Assembly: GCA_964574215.1 (NCBI GenBank)
Contig: CAZNLR010000016.1
Span: forward strand, 1 to 64,000
Direction of reading: 5' to 3'
Source: GCA-2725625 sp964574215
Lineage (GTDB): Bacteria; Pseudomonadota; Alphaproteobacteria; Rhodospirillales; UBA2165
Length of the DNA stretch: 64,000 bases
The notes beneath the pieces are model-generated. The model worked only from the letters and a program-made list of their open reading frames with translations, did not search any database and was not told where the DNA came from. This document shows, one piece after another, positions 49,957-58,962 of this stretch; within the stretch, counting starts at the first letter, position 1, and every line of letters starts with the position of its first letter. The position numbers and the translations under genes are program-made.

Positions 49957-51456
49957 CTATTTTTTGATTTCTTCAGGCTTGGTCAGGCGGTCGACCATAT
50001 CGGCCACCGGGCTGTTGCCTTCGAATCCGTACTCGTTCCAGCGGTCGGAAACCTTCTGCAGGACTTCGCGATCCATGAAGATTTCGTTGGGCTTATCCTT
50101 CCACTCGTACGGCGTACAGGCGTCCAGGATAATCCGGCTGGTGATCTCGCGGGCATCAATGGGCAGACCCGGATCGAGCGGCGTCGAGCGGCCGCGGTCG
50201 ATGATCTGCGCCGACCGTTTCGGATCGAACCGCGTGGCCAGGGCCCATTGCACCCGATCCCAGTCATCGGCCCGGATATCATGGTCGACCGTGATCACAC
50301 CCTTGACGCCGTAGTGACCGGTGGTCGAGGCAATAACCGCGTTACCGACATGATTGGAATGGCCCGGATATTTCTGGCGTACCGAAACAATTGCCCAGAA
50401 GCGGCCACAGGATTCCGGCGGAATGTAGACGCTTTCGATGCCCGGCACCTTCATGGTTTCCAGATCATGCCACAGAGTGGCCGTCCGGTTGAGGGACTGG
50501 ATCATGTGAATGTCGTTGATGGGCTTACCCACCGTGGTCGACCACATGATCGGTTTGTTGCGATGCAGGATACGTTTGATGCGCAGCACGGGCTTGGGAT
50601 AATCCTTGCCCTTGTTGCCGGAATAGTAACCAGTGTATTCGCCAAACGGCCCCTCTTCCATCAGCTCGTTGGGGTCGATGAAGCCCTCGGCGATGATTTC
50701 CGCGTTGGCCGGCAGGGTCAGGCCGGTGACGTCGGATTTGAAAACCGGCACCGGACGCTGACGCAAGGCGCCGGCGATCTCGTACTCATCGGTGTCGGCA
50801 CTGACCAGGGTGGAACCGGCCAGGAACAGCACCGGATCGCAACCGACCACGGCGGCGGCGGGCATCAATTCACCGCGCTCGGCATATTTCTTCATGTGGA
50901 AATCGCCGTGCTTACCCTTAATGATCTGGGAACCCAACAGATCGGGACCCAACACCTGAGACCGGTAAGTGCCCAGATTGGTCCAGCCCGTGTCCGGGTC
51001 CTGGGTCACCAGATAACCGGCAGTGACAAAGAAGCGGCCACCATCATCGGGATAGAAATGCGGCACTGGAAAATTAGTGATGTCGATATTTTCGGTTATC
51101 TGGTTTTCCATGACCGGCGGTTCGTCGACAAATTCCGGCGGCACCAGGCCTTGGGTGGTCAACTCCATCCACTTTTGGGACAATTTACTCATGGACTGGC
51201 CGGGATCCTGTTCCAAGGCGATGGCCAATCTTTCTTTGGTGGTGAAGGCGCTGGTGAAAACGGGAACGTCGTTGTCCTTGACGTTTTCATACAGCAGCGC
51301 GGGACCGTCCTGCTCCTCGTTCACTTTGGAAACGTGACACAATTCGTACTTCCAATCGACCTCGGTGTTGATCCGGTGCAATTCACCGGCGGCATCCAAA
51401 GCTTCGATATAGCTTCGAAGATCGTCGATCATATTCGGTTTAACTGGTTTATCCAT
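49957..51456 (-). CDS. UbiD-family aromatic (de)carboxylase
   Basis: The 499-residue protein has the UbiD fold: start segment DDLRSYIEALDAAGELHRI, the central EIVAEGFIDPNE-like catalytic stretch (AEIIAEGFIDPNELMEEGPF) with the Glu/Arg network, and GEYTGYYSGNKG. It needs prenyl-FMN and is made beside UbiX. With the phenylphosphate synthase-type genes next door, carboxylation of phenylphosphate (or a similar phenol ester) to 4-hydroxybenzoate is the best guess. The gamma and delta subunits of Thauera phenylphosphate carboxylase are not seen here, so another phenolic substrate is possible. Confidence 0.88.
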   Translation of the reverse strand: MDKPVKPNMIDDLRSYIEALDAAGELHRINTEVDWKYELCHVSKVNEEQDGPALLYENVKDNDVPVFTSAFTTKERLAIALEQDPGQSMSKLSQKWMELTTQGLVPPEFVDEPPVMENQITENIDITNFPVPHFYPDDGGRFFVTAGYLVTQDPDTGWTNLGTYRSQVLGPDLLGSQIIKGKHGDFHMKKYAERGELMPAAAVVGCDPVLFLAGSTLVSADTDEYEIAGALRQRPVPVFKSDVTGLTLPANAEIIAEGFIDPNELMEEGPFGEYTGYYSGNKGKDYPKPVLRIKRILHRNKPIMWSTTVGKPINDIHMIQSLNRTATLWHDLETMKVPGIESVYIPPESCGRFWAIVSVRQKYPGHSNHVGNAVIASTTGHYGVKGVITVDHDIRADDWDRVQWALATRFDPKRSAQIIDRGRSTPLDPGLPIDAREITSRIILDACTPYEWKDKPNEIFMDREVLQKVSDRWNEYGFEGNSPVADMVDRLTKPEEIKK

Positions 51457-51474
51457 TTTCTTGCTCCTACATGT

Positions 51475-51506
51475 TTAAGTTTGGTGTTGATTAAGTTTGG
51501 TGTTGT
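51475..51506. repeat. Two-copy 16-bp tandem repeat
   Basis: The unit TTAAGTTTGGTGTTG(A/T) occurs twice head to tail, plus the first four bases of a third copy, in the gap between the UbiD gene and the ATP-binding phenylphosphate synthase subunit. It may be slippage or affect mRNA structure at the UbiD leader. Confidence 0.8.
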
Positions 51507-51515
51507 TAAGAAAAA

Positions 51516-52595
51516 TTAGCTCACCTTCTGCCCTGTCATCAGAGAAGAAAGGATGTGATCCATGGCCGTGCCTTTTTTCGAGACAGGTTCTTTTTTCTTG
51601 GAACTCCAGACGGTCTCTGGACGCGCCTGGAGAATAAATATATTGGCTTCGGCGGGCATGTCGGCGTCGACGGCCCATTCGATGTCCATCGGGCGGCCGT
51701 AATGCTGCTCGATCGTTTTGCCCATTTTCGCCAATTCCAAAACTTCCTCATCGACAATGGATTGAATGCTTTGGCGTTCGTGGGGAACCTCGATGCATTG
51801 AGAGCTCTGGGTCTCAAAATCGACCGTGTAATAAACTTCTTTTTTGGTGATTGTCCGGTCAAGCGTCTCCATGGACACCTTGTTGATCAGGAATTCGTCG
51901 GGCGTCACCTCGCCGGAAACCACCGCCTCGCCGAACCCGAAACTGGAATTGATCATCATGGAGGAGCGGTCGCCATTGGTCGGGTTGATGGTGAACATCA
52001 CGCCCGCCGTGTGGGAGTTGGCCATCTTCTGGACGCCAACGCTGATCGCCACCTGGTCGTGGGGGAAGTCCATTTTTATGCGGTAGGAAATGGCGCGTCC
52101 CGTAAACAGGCTGGAAAAACATTTTTTGGTATAGGTCAGAACGTCGTCGATGCCTCTGATCCACAAGAAGGTGTCCTGCTGACCGGCGAAGCTAGCATCC
52201 GGCAGATCCTCGGCCGTGGCGCTTGACCGCACCGCCACCGGCACCGCCGGGCGCGAACAGATGGTTGAAAGCTGGCGGTAAAATTCGCCCACATCGTCTT
52301 CAAAGTCTATCGAGAACGGCGCGGCTTCGATCATTCCGCGGATTTCTTCGCTGGCGCTATCCAGCGCTTCCATATCCTCGTGATCTAGTCCTCCGAGCCG
52401 CTCGAATATCTGATCGGATATGCCCGCTTCGTCCATGAAGCGCTTGTATCCTTCGGTGGTAACGGCGAAACCCGGCGGCACACGGATGCCGGCATTGATC
52501 AGTTCGCCCAGGGAGGAACATTTACCGCCGACCAGATCGACCGAATCCTTGCTGCACTCCTCGAACCAACAGACAACGGGTGTTTCCGTACTCAT
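51516..52595 (-). CDS. ppsB: Phenylphosphate synthase-like subunit 2 (PEP-synthase ATP-binding domain)
   Basis: The protein has about 359 residues matching only the N-terminal ATP-grasp half of PEP synthase: DLVGGKCSSLGELINAGIRV, SSATAEDLPDASFAGQQDTF and the late DIEWAVDADMPAEANIFILQ. The PEP/pyruvate-binding barrel is absent. In phenylphosphate synthase this ~40 kDa subunit transfers phosphate from ATP to a His on the partner subunit. The ATG at 52595 follows GAGGAAATATC. The partner gene is upstream, separated by a 75-base gap with a hairpin. Confidence 0.85.
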   Translation of the reverse strand: MSTETPVVCWFEECSKDSVDLVGGKCSSLGELINAGIRVPPGFAVTTEGYKRFMDEAGISDQIFERLGGLDHEDMEALDSASEEIRGMIEAAPFSIDFEDDVGEFYRQLSTICSRPAVPVAVRSSATAEDLPDASFAGQQDTFLWIRGIDDVLTYTKKCFSSLFTGRAISYRIKMDFPHDQVAISVGVQKMANSHTAGVMFTINPTNGDRSSMMINSSFGFGEAVVSGEVTPDEFLINKVSMETLDRTITKKEVYYTVDFETQSSQCIEVPHERQSIQSIVDEEVLELAKMGKTIEQHYGRPMDIEWAVDADMPAEANIFILQARPETVWSSKKKEPVSKKGTAMDHILSSLMTGQKVS

Positions 52596-52631
52596 CGATA
52601 TTTCCTCATCTATCAGGAAACCGCCATCCCC

Positions 52632-52653
52632 CGCCCGGTCGGTTGACCGGGCG
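52632..52653. terminator. Hairpin between the two phenylphosphate synthase genes
   Basis: CGCCCGGTC and GACCGGGCG pair perfectly around GGTT. There is no U-tract, so this is probably an RNA-processing or stabilising hairpin and not a full terminator. Confidence 0.55.
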
Positions 52654-52669
52654 AAGGGCGGCAAGTTTC

Positions 52670-54511
52670 TTAAACGATGGTGATCTCACCAGTGGTGCCA
52701 TCGACCCGAACCATTTGACCGGTCTTAACGATCTTGGTCGCATGTCCGGTGCCGACAACCGCCGGCATGCCGTATTCGCGGCAGACGATAGCGGCGTGGC
52801 TCATGACACCGCCGACGTCGGTGACGCAGGCCTGGATCTTGGTGAAGGCCGGCGCCCAGGACGGCGAGGTGGTCGGCGCCACCAGGATTTCGCCATCTTC
52901 GAGCTGACCGATTTCTGCCACCGTCCGGCAGACCCGCACCTTGCCTTCGACCGTACCGGGTGATCCGGCAAAGCCTTTGAAAGCCTTGATGTCGTCAACG
53001 TTTTCAACATTCTGGACTTCAGCCCAATTTTCCAGGGAGTCGTTGGTGACGCCCCAGAGAACAACGGTGAAGGGTTCCTGAATGACCTCGGGCGCGGGAC
53101 CGATGGCGGGCGGCGGGGCCCACTCGCGGAATTTGTCCATAACGCCTTTGCGCCATTCGATTTCCTTCGGCCAGACTGCCGGGCCGCGGGGTTTGACGTT
53201 GGTCGCCCAAGCCGTCACCACATCCCAGAGGGCGTCTTTGATCTCGGAACGTTTGAGATACCAGATGTCCTCGACGTCGTTGATGAAACCATGATCTTTC
53301 ATGATGGCGCCAACTTCGCGGACCTTGTTCCAGAAAACGCTGTGGAACCAGTGCTCGACATAGAAGAGATGGTTTTCCACATACGGGAACACGGTTTTTG
53401 CCGTGGCCAATAGTTCGTCGAACGCCGCCAGATCTTCTTCGTTCTCGATCAAGGCACGATATTCGGCGGTGATGCGGTCGCGTTCCTGCTGCACTTCCTC
53501 CATGGGACGATCAATGGAATCGCCGGCTTTGATCTTATCGATGTACATGCAGATAAAGCTCAACGGCACATTGAGATCGTCGTTCCAGCTCTTGTCATGG
53601 TGATACCAGCCGGTTCCGGTGGAAACATGGAACCAGGGGTAACGTGCTTTTTCGAAAGCCTCCAGCCATTGCTTACCAGCGTCGGATTTTTCCAGGCCGG
53701 ATTTGACTTCTTCAAAGTCGGCGCTGAATTTGACGCCTTCCTCGACGCCCAGTTCGACCGCTTTGCGAGCCAGGTTTTTCAGCTCTTCATCGGGCTGGTA
53801 CATGATGACATCGATACCGGAAATCATCTGCGTCACCCGCTGCGGCGGAATGTCCGGGAATATCCCCTGACAATGGCCCATGAAAGTCACATAGGCCGCA
53901 TAGCCGAGATTGAGGAATTCAAAGTGGTACTGCCAGCAACGAATGCCGAGATCGATCAGATCATCATAGGCTTTGAGCAGATGATAACCTTTGGATTCAC
54001 CAAGTGCATCATCGACGACCGATTTCTCTTCCATGTCCGGCAAGGTGGGAATTTCCAGCGCCTCCAGATCGGCGATGGTGGATTTCATTTTTTCTTCCCA
54101 CTTGGCTTCCAGCTCGTTCCAGTTCTGGTAGTAGTAACCGGCGCGTTCCATAAAGTGGCCGACCCGTTCTTCGATGACCGCAGGATCGGTAACGGGAACC
54201 GGAGAGATGTAAACGTAGCCGTTGATCATCCGGTGATCGACGCCAAAAACCGGCGGCACCGAGAAAATACGGGTGTTGTATTGCGAAAGGGCCAGGTACC
54301 AGGCTTCGTCCCAGATGGTGTCAAAGGGATAAAGGGGTTCCGGATAGTGAAGACCGTCATAGAACCAGAAGGTCTCATCTTCGTATTTCTGGCGTTCCGG
54401 ATCATCCGTCGTAAATTGATACTGGTACGGATACATCCGCTCCCAGCCTTCCGTGCCGGGGATTTGATCTCCGGCTACGTCATGGGGTTTTGGAAATTTC
54501 ATTTGTGACAT
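52670..54511 (-). CDS. ppsA: Phenylphosphate synthase-like subunit 1 (phosphohistidine swivelling domain)
   Basis: The 613-residue protein has a large unassigned N-terminal part and, at the C-terminus, the mobile PEP-utiliser domain. The catalytic His is seen in VTDVGGVMSHAAIVCREYGM, near residue 560. In phenylphosphate synthase this ~70 kDa subunit carries phospho-His to the phenol. Size, split-domain arrangement and linkage to a CBS subunit match the Thauera enzyme. It is the first gene of the operon and lies downstream of a sigma54 promoter. Confidence 0.85.
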   Translation of the reverse strand: MSQMKFPKPHDVAGDQIPGTEGWERMYPYQYQFTTDDPERQKYEDETFWFYDGLHYPEPLYPFDTIWDEAWYLALSQYNTRIFSVPPVFGVDHRMINGYVYISPVPVTDPAVIEERVGHFMERAGYYYQNWNELEAKWEEKMKSTIADLEALEIPTLPDMEEKSVVDDALGESKGYHLLKAYDDLIDLGIRCWQYHFEFLNLGYAAYVTFMGHCQGIFPDIPPQRVTQMISGIDVIMYQPDEELKNLARKAVELGVEEGVKFSADFEEVKSGLEKSDAGKQWLEAFEKARYPWFHVSTGTGWYHHDKSWNDDLNVPLSFICMYIDKIKAGDSIDRPMEEVQQERDRITAEYRALIENEEDLAAFDELLATAKTVFPYVENHLFYVEHWFHSVFWNKVREVGAIMKDHGFINDVEDIWYLKRSEIKDALWDVVTAWATNVKPRGPAVWPKEIEWRKGVMDKFREWAPPPAIGPAPEVIQEPFTVVLWGVTNDSLENWAEVQNVENVDDIKAFKGFAGSPGTVEGKVRVCRTVAEIGQLEDGEILVAPTTSPSWAPAFTKIQACVTDVGGVMSHAAIVCREYGMPAVVGTGHATKIVKTGQMVRVDGTTGEITIV

Positions 54512-54783
54512 GTCATTTGTCTCCCAATTGGGGTTAAGGCTTCCTATTAAATATTTTCCGGCGAACTGAGAGCCGGAACTCCCGCCTTATTCAGTTCCAC
54601 GGCCTATTTATTGACCGACGGCGGGGCTTTTTTTTTGTTCGGGAAAGGCAAGAGCGGCCGCTCCTGCCGAGTGCCGCTAATTCCAGGAAAATTGCCATTT
54701 TTATCAACCAATTATTTGGCCGGTATGGTCATGTTTTTTGATTCATTCCCGGGGAGCACCCCCCCTGTTATGACCCAGGTATT

Positions 54784-54799
54784 CGCAAGCGACGTGCCA
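54784..54799 (-). promoter_or_regulatory. Sigma54 (-24/-12) promoter for the aromatic operon
   Basis: Read on the minus strand the sequence is TGGCACG-TCGC-TTGCG, which keeps the invariant GG and GC at exact -24/-12 spacing. Transcription would start near 54772, about 260 bases before ppsA. A second, weaker match (TGG-N9-TTGCA) lies at 54836-54851. Confidence 0.85.
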
Positions 54800-55047
54800 A
54801 ATGGAGCGCCAGGGGGGAAAATATCGATTCCGCATTGCAACGATATTCCCAAAAGGAAAACCAGTGATGCGGTTTAGGTACGGATTTAATTTGATTCTAA
54901 TAAAGGGAATGGCTGGATTCTGCGACTCGCTCTTAATTTTAACCAAATGATAAATTGATCATATAGTGAAATTAATTGAAAATACCCGCAGAAAATGTGA
55001 GGATATCATAAGATGTTAATCAGGCAATTTGACCAAAGGGCGAATCG
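54800..55047. other. Divergent regulatory region, ppsA / sigma54 activator
   Basis: This is the remainder of the 536-base gap between ppsA and its probable regulator gene. The sequence from 54860 is AT-rich and holds the activator site noted separately. It must also contain the regulator's own promoter, which I cannot place. No gene is seen. Confidence 0.45.
54948..54961. promoter_or_regulatory. Upstream activator site of XylR/DmpR type
   Basis: TGATAAATTGATCA differs at one base from the near-palindromic core TGATCAATTGATCA of XylR/DmpR binding sites. It lies about 180 bases upstream of the predicted sigma54 start and 86 bases before the regulator gene. Confidence 0.6.
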
Positions 55048-56829
55048 ATGGCCGAACCCATGAAACCCGACGAAGAAGGCCCCGTCGGTCGGACCGATGC
55101 GGCCCGGCTGGCGACCGGGCGACTGATTGATCCCGGGTATGAATCGAATGAAACCGATTACGACATTGGCGAGTTGGCCTCCCGCCTCCGGTTTTCTCTG
55201 AACAAAGGCCGTATCTGGCTTGATACCAATCGGGTCGCCTTGATTCACCTGTCGACGCTGTCCTCGCTGCGGCGCGAGATGATCGACAAACTGGGCATTG
55301 AAGAGGCGCGCGGATTTTTTGCCCGCATGGGATACACCGCCGGTTCCCGTGACGCCAATCTGGCCCGCAAGCTAATGCCGCATCATACCACGCGGGAAGC
55401 CTATGCCGTCGGGCCACAGTTGCGAAAGCTGCAAGGGGTTACGGCGCTACAGCCGGTGAACTTGGAGATCGACGTCGCCAGCGGACATTTCTACGCCGAA
55501 GCAAAATTTCAGGAATCCTACGAAGCCGACAGCCACATCGCATCTTATGGCATGTCGGATATGCCGGTCTGCTGGATGCAGATCGGGTACGCCAGCGGTT
55601 ACGCCAGCACCTTCATGGGCCGGTCGGTAATTTACCGGGAAATGGAGTGCCGCGCCGCGGGCTCCGATCATTGCCGCATGATCGGCAAGCCGGTCGAGGA
55701 ATGGGACGATATCGAATTGGAATTGAAGGCCCTGCAACCGGAAGCCTTCGCCAATCGTTTTGCCGGTCAGGTAAAATCGGTGCAGTCGTTCGACGATGCA
55801 GGCGTATCGGATGTGTTCGCCGAGGATCTGGTGGGCGCCTCCCCCGGTTTTGTCGCCACCTGTCATTTGATCAAAAAAGTCGCCGACACCAATGCGACGG
55901 TCTTATTCCTGGGTGAAACCGGCGTCGGCAAAGAGGTATTCGCCCGCACCCTGCACAATATCAGCCCCCGTACCGATCAGCCCTTTATCGCCGTCAACTG
56001 CGCCGCCATCCCTGAAAACCTGGTGGAAGCCGAACTGTTCGGCGTCGAACGGGGCGCTTATACGGGCGCCGTATCCTCGCGTCCCGGACGCTTCGAGCGC
56101 GCCCACGGCGGCACTTTGTTTCTGGACGAAATCGGCTCCCTCAACACCCAAACCCAGATCAAATTGTTACGCGCCCTTCAGGAAAGAGAAGTGGAGCGGG
56201 TCGGCGGCACGGAAGTCCGCAAGGTCGACGTCCGTATCATCGCCGCCACCAATGAATCCCTCGACGATGCCGTCAAGGACGGGAGATTTCGGGAAGACCT
56301 GTTGTTCCGCCTTAACGTTTTCCCGGTCAATATTCCGCCACTCCGGGACCGCCGGGACGATATTCCCTTGTTGATGGGACATTTTCTGCACCGCTATACG
56401 GATATCCACGACCGGCGGGTGCCCGGCTTCACGGAAAAAGCCGTAGACGCCCTCTATGAATACGACTATCCGGGCAATATCCGTGAATTGGAAAATTTGA
56501 TCGAGCGCGCCGTTATCTTGACCGACGAGGATCAGCCCATCGACGTATCGCATCTCTTCGCCGACGCCCGTAAAATCCCGGCCATGATGATGAAGTTGGA
56601 TGACGCGGGTTCACTCCACCAGAACGAAGAAATATCCCTGGGTGATGGAGACGGCAGCCTACTCGATACCTTCCTCAGCGGCGGCAAGCCTCTGGCTCAA
56701 TTGGAAGGGCAAATTCTCCGCGAAGCCGTAGAGAAGTCAGGCAACAATTTGTCCCGTGCCGCCCGCCTTTTGGGTCTCACCCGGCCGCAATTGGCCTATC
56801 GATTGAAAAAACTGGAAGCGTCTACTTAA
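55048..56829 (+). CDS. XylR/DmpR-type sigma54-dependent activator with V4R sensor domain
   Basis: The 593-residue protein starts with an activator-XylR/V4R sensory region (about 35-230). It includes a 4-vinyl-reductase-like zinc-site candidate (MECRAAGSDHCRMIGKPVEEW). The AAA+ domain has Walker A FLGETGVGKEV and GVERGAYTGAV; the GAFTGA loop is present as GAYTGA. Walker B is FLDEIGSL. A Fis-type helix-turn-helix closes the chain (NNLSRAARLLGLTRPQLAYR). Family members bind phenols or related aromatics and turn on sigma54 promoters. It diverges from the phenylphosphate synthase operon, whose -24/-12 promoter is visible. Confidence 0.92.
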   Translation: MAEPMKPDEEGPVGRTDAARLATGRLIDPGYESNETDYDIGELASRLRFSLNKGRIWLDTNRVALIHLSTLSSLRREMIDKLGIEEARGFFARMGYTAGSRDANLARKLMPHHTTREAYAVGPQLRKLQGVTALQPVNLEIDVASGHFYAEAKFQESYEADSHIASYGMSDMPVCWMQIGYASGYASTFMGRSVIYREMECRAAGSDHCRMIGKPVEEWDDIELELKALQPEAFANRFAGQVKSVQSFDDAGVSDVFAEDLVGASPGFVATCHLIKKVADTNATVLFLGETGVGKEVFARTLHNISPRTDQPFIAVNCAAIPENLVEAELFGVERGAYTGAVSSRPGRFERAHGGTLFLDEIGSLNTQTQIKLLRALQEREVERVGGTEVRKVDVRIIAATNESLDDAVKDGRFREDLLFRLNVFPVNIPPLRDRRDDIPLLMGHFLHRYTDIHDRRVPGFTEKAVDALYEYDYPGNIRELENLIERAVILTDEDQPIDVSHLFADARKIPAMMMKLDDAGSLHQNEEISLGDGDGSLLDTFLSGGKPLAQLEGQILREAVEKSGNNLSRAARLLGLTRPQLAYRLKKLEAST

Positions 56830-56899
56830 CCGGTTTTTCGAGCTTGTCCGACTGGATGGTGTTTTGGTTGGAACGCAACCGGATGACCAATGACACCTG

Positions 56900-57226
56900 C
56901 TATCTGCACGTCATCTGCCGATCTTTGCAGGCCCGGTAGCACTTTTTGTAGCTGCCTCCGGAAGGCTTACCGCAGCCGCTCCGGCAGGATTTGAACTCCG
57001 CCATACAATTGCGTTGTTTGCCGCCGCCCCTGGCCGTGTTGGCGCAGCGGGATTTGCAGGTATCGCGATTCGCCGCCGAGTTGCCGCCTTCATGCTTAAT
57101 GCATTTTGTCATGCACTGCATCAAGTTCTGGCCGCTTGCAGGGGTGGCAAGGATGGGCTGGAGAATCATTGCCAGGCCGAAACACACCAGAATCGGGATT
57201 AACCTGAGGTTACGCACAAGAACCAT
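56900..57226 (-). CDS. Secreted cysteine-rich protein, 108 aa
   Basis: The 108-residue protein has a clear signal peptide (LIPILVCFGLAMILQPILAT) and a mature part with ten Cys, mostly in C-x3-C pairs (CMTKC, CKSRC, then CMAEFKSCRSGC and CYRACKDRQMTC). The mature region is basic. I recognise no family. The pattern suggests a disulfide-bonded or metal-binding periplasmic helical hairpin, similar in style to twin-CX3C proteins. It is transcribed towards the end of the sigma54 regulator gene. Confidence 0.65.
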   Translation of the reverse strand: MVLVRNLRLIPILVCFGLAMILQPILATPASGQNLMQCMTKCIKHEGGNSAANRDTCKSRCANTARGGGKQRNCMAEFKSCRSGCGKPSGGSYKKCYRACKDRQMTCR

Positions 57227-57403
57227 GAAATCCTCCTTGGTTTGACTTCACCCGTTGAAACGCAACAAAAAACAGCCCTGTTCAAACCGGTAAATGGATT
57301 GATTTTTGTTTTTGTATTGGAACATGGAGTATTGCAGTCGACAAGCCTTCAGAAAAATTCGGAACGAAGGGTCATACGGACGGTTAGTCGCCCGGCACGA
57401 TCC

Positions 57404-58192
57404 TCATTGCACAATCCTCAGGGAGCTTTCGAACGTATTCGAGCGTTCATCGAAGTGGTGCAGCATGTACAAGGTTTTCCCGACTGCTTCATTTGGCAAT
57501 TCTCCAACATGCAAGTTCGTTGCAACGCTCGGCATGGTCGAGCAGAGGACGCCGTTTACTGCGGTCTCGGCCAACCGGTGCGCATGGCCGCAAAACAGGC
57601 GAATGACATTTGGATGACGGCCGATAATCTCCCAAAAAGCGTCGGCGGCTTCACGCCGTTCGTACTGGAAACTGTATGACGCCTCCGCGCCGGGCACATT
57701 GAACGGCGAGTGGTGCATGAAGAGCGCGGTAGGTTTTGAACCTTCGGCCGCCAATATCTGGTCGAGTGCGGCAAGCCTAGCTTCATCAAGGTCGCCCTTC
57801 ATGGATCCCTCGGAAGCGGAAAGTGTATCCACCCCGATCAGCCGGACCGAAAATTCTTCAACTGCGTAAAGGACGAATGATTGTTGCCGGGGCAGGCGGT
57901 CCTCAAGAAATTCAGACGCCAAGCAAGCCCTGCGGTCGCGGTTGCCAGGTACCGGAAAGAAAGTCGACGCCAAAGGCTCGACGATTTCCGCAACGAGGGC
58001 GTAGTCCTCCGGCCGACCGAAATGCGTCATGTCTCCCGTGTGCAGGACGCAATCCACGGGCTCTTCAAGTTCCATGATGTCGGCAACACAGGTGCGAAGG
58101 TTGTTCTCGCGCGGACCCCAGCGGGGATCCCGACGAGATTCCAGGTCATCACCGGCCTTCAGGTGAGTGTCGGACAACTGGGCGATTAGCAT
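57404..58192 (-). CDS. CpdA-like metallophosphoesterase
   Basis: The protein has about 262 residues with all class III cyclic-nucleotide phosphodiesterase motifs: QLSDTHLK, LHTGDMTHFG, PGNRD (usually GNHD), FMHHSPF and CGHAH. It probably hydrolyses 3',5'-cAMP or a related phosphodiester in the cytoplasm. Starts at 58192 (MLIAQLSDTH) or 58213 are both possible; I prefer the inner one because the fold begins there. It lies downstream of small genes that lead back to apr. Confidence 0.83.
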   Translation of the reverse strand: MLIAQLSDTHLKAGDDLESRRDPRWGPRENNLRTCVADIMELEEPVDCVLHTGDMTHFGRPEDYALVAEIVEPLASTFFPVPGNRDRRACLASEFLEDRLPRQQSFVLYAVEEFSVRLIGVDTLSASEGSMKGDLDEARLAALDQILAAEGSKPTALFMHHSPFNVPGAEASYSFQYERREAADAFWEIIGRHPNVIRLFCGHAHRLAETAVNGVLCSTMPSVATNLHVGELPNEAVGKTLYMLHHFDERSNTFESSLRIVQ

Positions 58193-58230
58193 GGGTGCTT
58201 TTTCATGCCGCATCCATGAGAACAGCCGCG

Positions 58231-58392
58231 TTACGGTTTTTTAGGAGTCGTATACTCGACCTCTTTCTGCCAGGTCACCCATTTGGTTTCGTACCCGACG
58301 AAGCCCTTTTCATCGGGTTTTTTCTGATGGGTGGTATAATAGGGCGTCTTGCCCTCCGGAACCTCGGGTTTGGTATTCTGTTGCTCGCTCAT
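58231..58392 (-). CDS. Small hydrophilic protein, 53 aa
   Basis: A 53-residue frame (MSEQQNTKPEVPEGKTPYYT...) is rich in Lys, Pro, Thr and Tyr, with two Trp in TKWVTWQKEV. It lacks any TM segment. It lies between the CpdA-like and SlyD-like genes on the same strand and is preceded by a GAGGTGACTT Shine-Dalgarno. The biased composition and the fit into the gap suggest a real gene. Function is unknown. Confidence 0.6.
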   Translation of the reverse strand: MSEQQNTKPEVPEGKTPYYTTHQKKPDEKGFVGYETKWVTWQKEVEYTTPKKP

Positions 58393-58432
58393 AAGTCACC
58401 TCACTTTGTACAGTTGATGCGTCTACTGATTA

Positions 58433-58942
58433 TCAAATTGGCAGCATGCGTGCTTTGTCGATTTCCGGTTCCGCGCCAATGGGCCCGCCGGCGGCGATCT
58501 CCTCGTCGGTGGCGTCACGTACATTAATAACCTCGAGTTTGAAAACGACCTGCCTGCCGCTCAGCGGATTGTTGCCATCGACCGTCAGCGTCTTTTCATC
58601 CATCCTCGTGACGATAAAGCTTCGCGCTTCTCCATTTTCATTCTCGGCGACGATGGTGGTGCCGACCTCTCTGTATTCCTCGGGAACATTGTCGATGAGA
58701 TCCGTAAATACCAACGACTCGTCCCTGGGACCGTAGAGATTATTGCAATCGACCGGCACCTCGATAACATCGCCGGCGGACCTTCCTTCCAGTTCTTCCA
58801 AGACGGCGGGCGCCAGAATATCGTTGGCGCCGTGCACATAGCCGATGGGAAACTCGACTCCAACCAGGACATCGCCCGACTTCTGATCGATAACCTGATA
58901 TGTCAGTTCCACATACTTGTTGTCTTGGATGGTTTCACTCAT
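58433..58942 (-). CDS. SlyD-like FKBP-type peptidyl-prolyl isomerase
   Basis: The 169-residue protein has the SlyD arrangement: start strand KYVELTYQVIDQKSGDVL, FPIGYVHGANDILAPAVLEEL, an insert-in-flap domain around YGPRDESLVF, and a closing strand (GRQVVFKLEVINVRDAT). The His/Cys-rich metal tail of E. coli SlyD is missing. It could act as a folding helper for the nearby Apr or Dsr proteins, which is inference from position. Confidence 0.87.
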   Translation of the reverse strand: MSETIQDNKYVELTYQVIDQKSGDVLVGVEFPIGYVHGANDILAPAVLEELEGRSAGDVIEVPVDCNNLYGPRDESLVFTDLIDNVPEEYREVGTTIVAENENGEARSFIVTRMDEKTLTVDGNNPLSGRQVVFKLEVINVRDATDEEIAAGGPIGAEPEIDKARMLPI

Positions 58943-58962
58943 ATCGAATCCGTACCACTTGA

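Noticed and set aside
51516..54511. Frameshifted PEP synthase split into two pieces
   Set aside because: Each part has its own start site, the PEP-binding barrel is absent, and the split matches phenylphosphate synthase with its CBS subunit.
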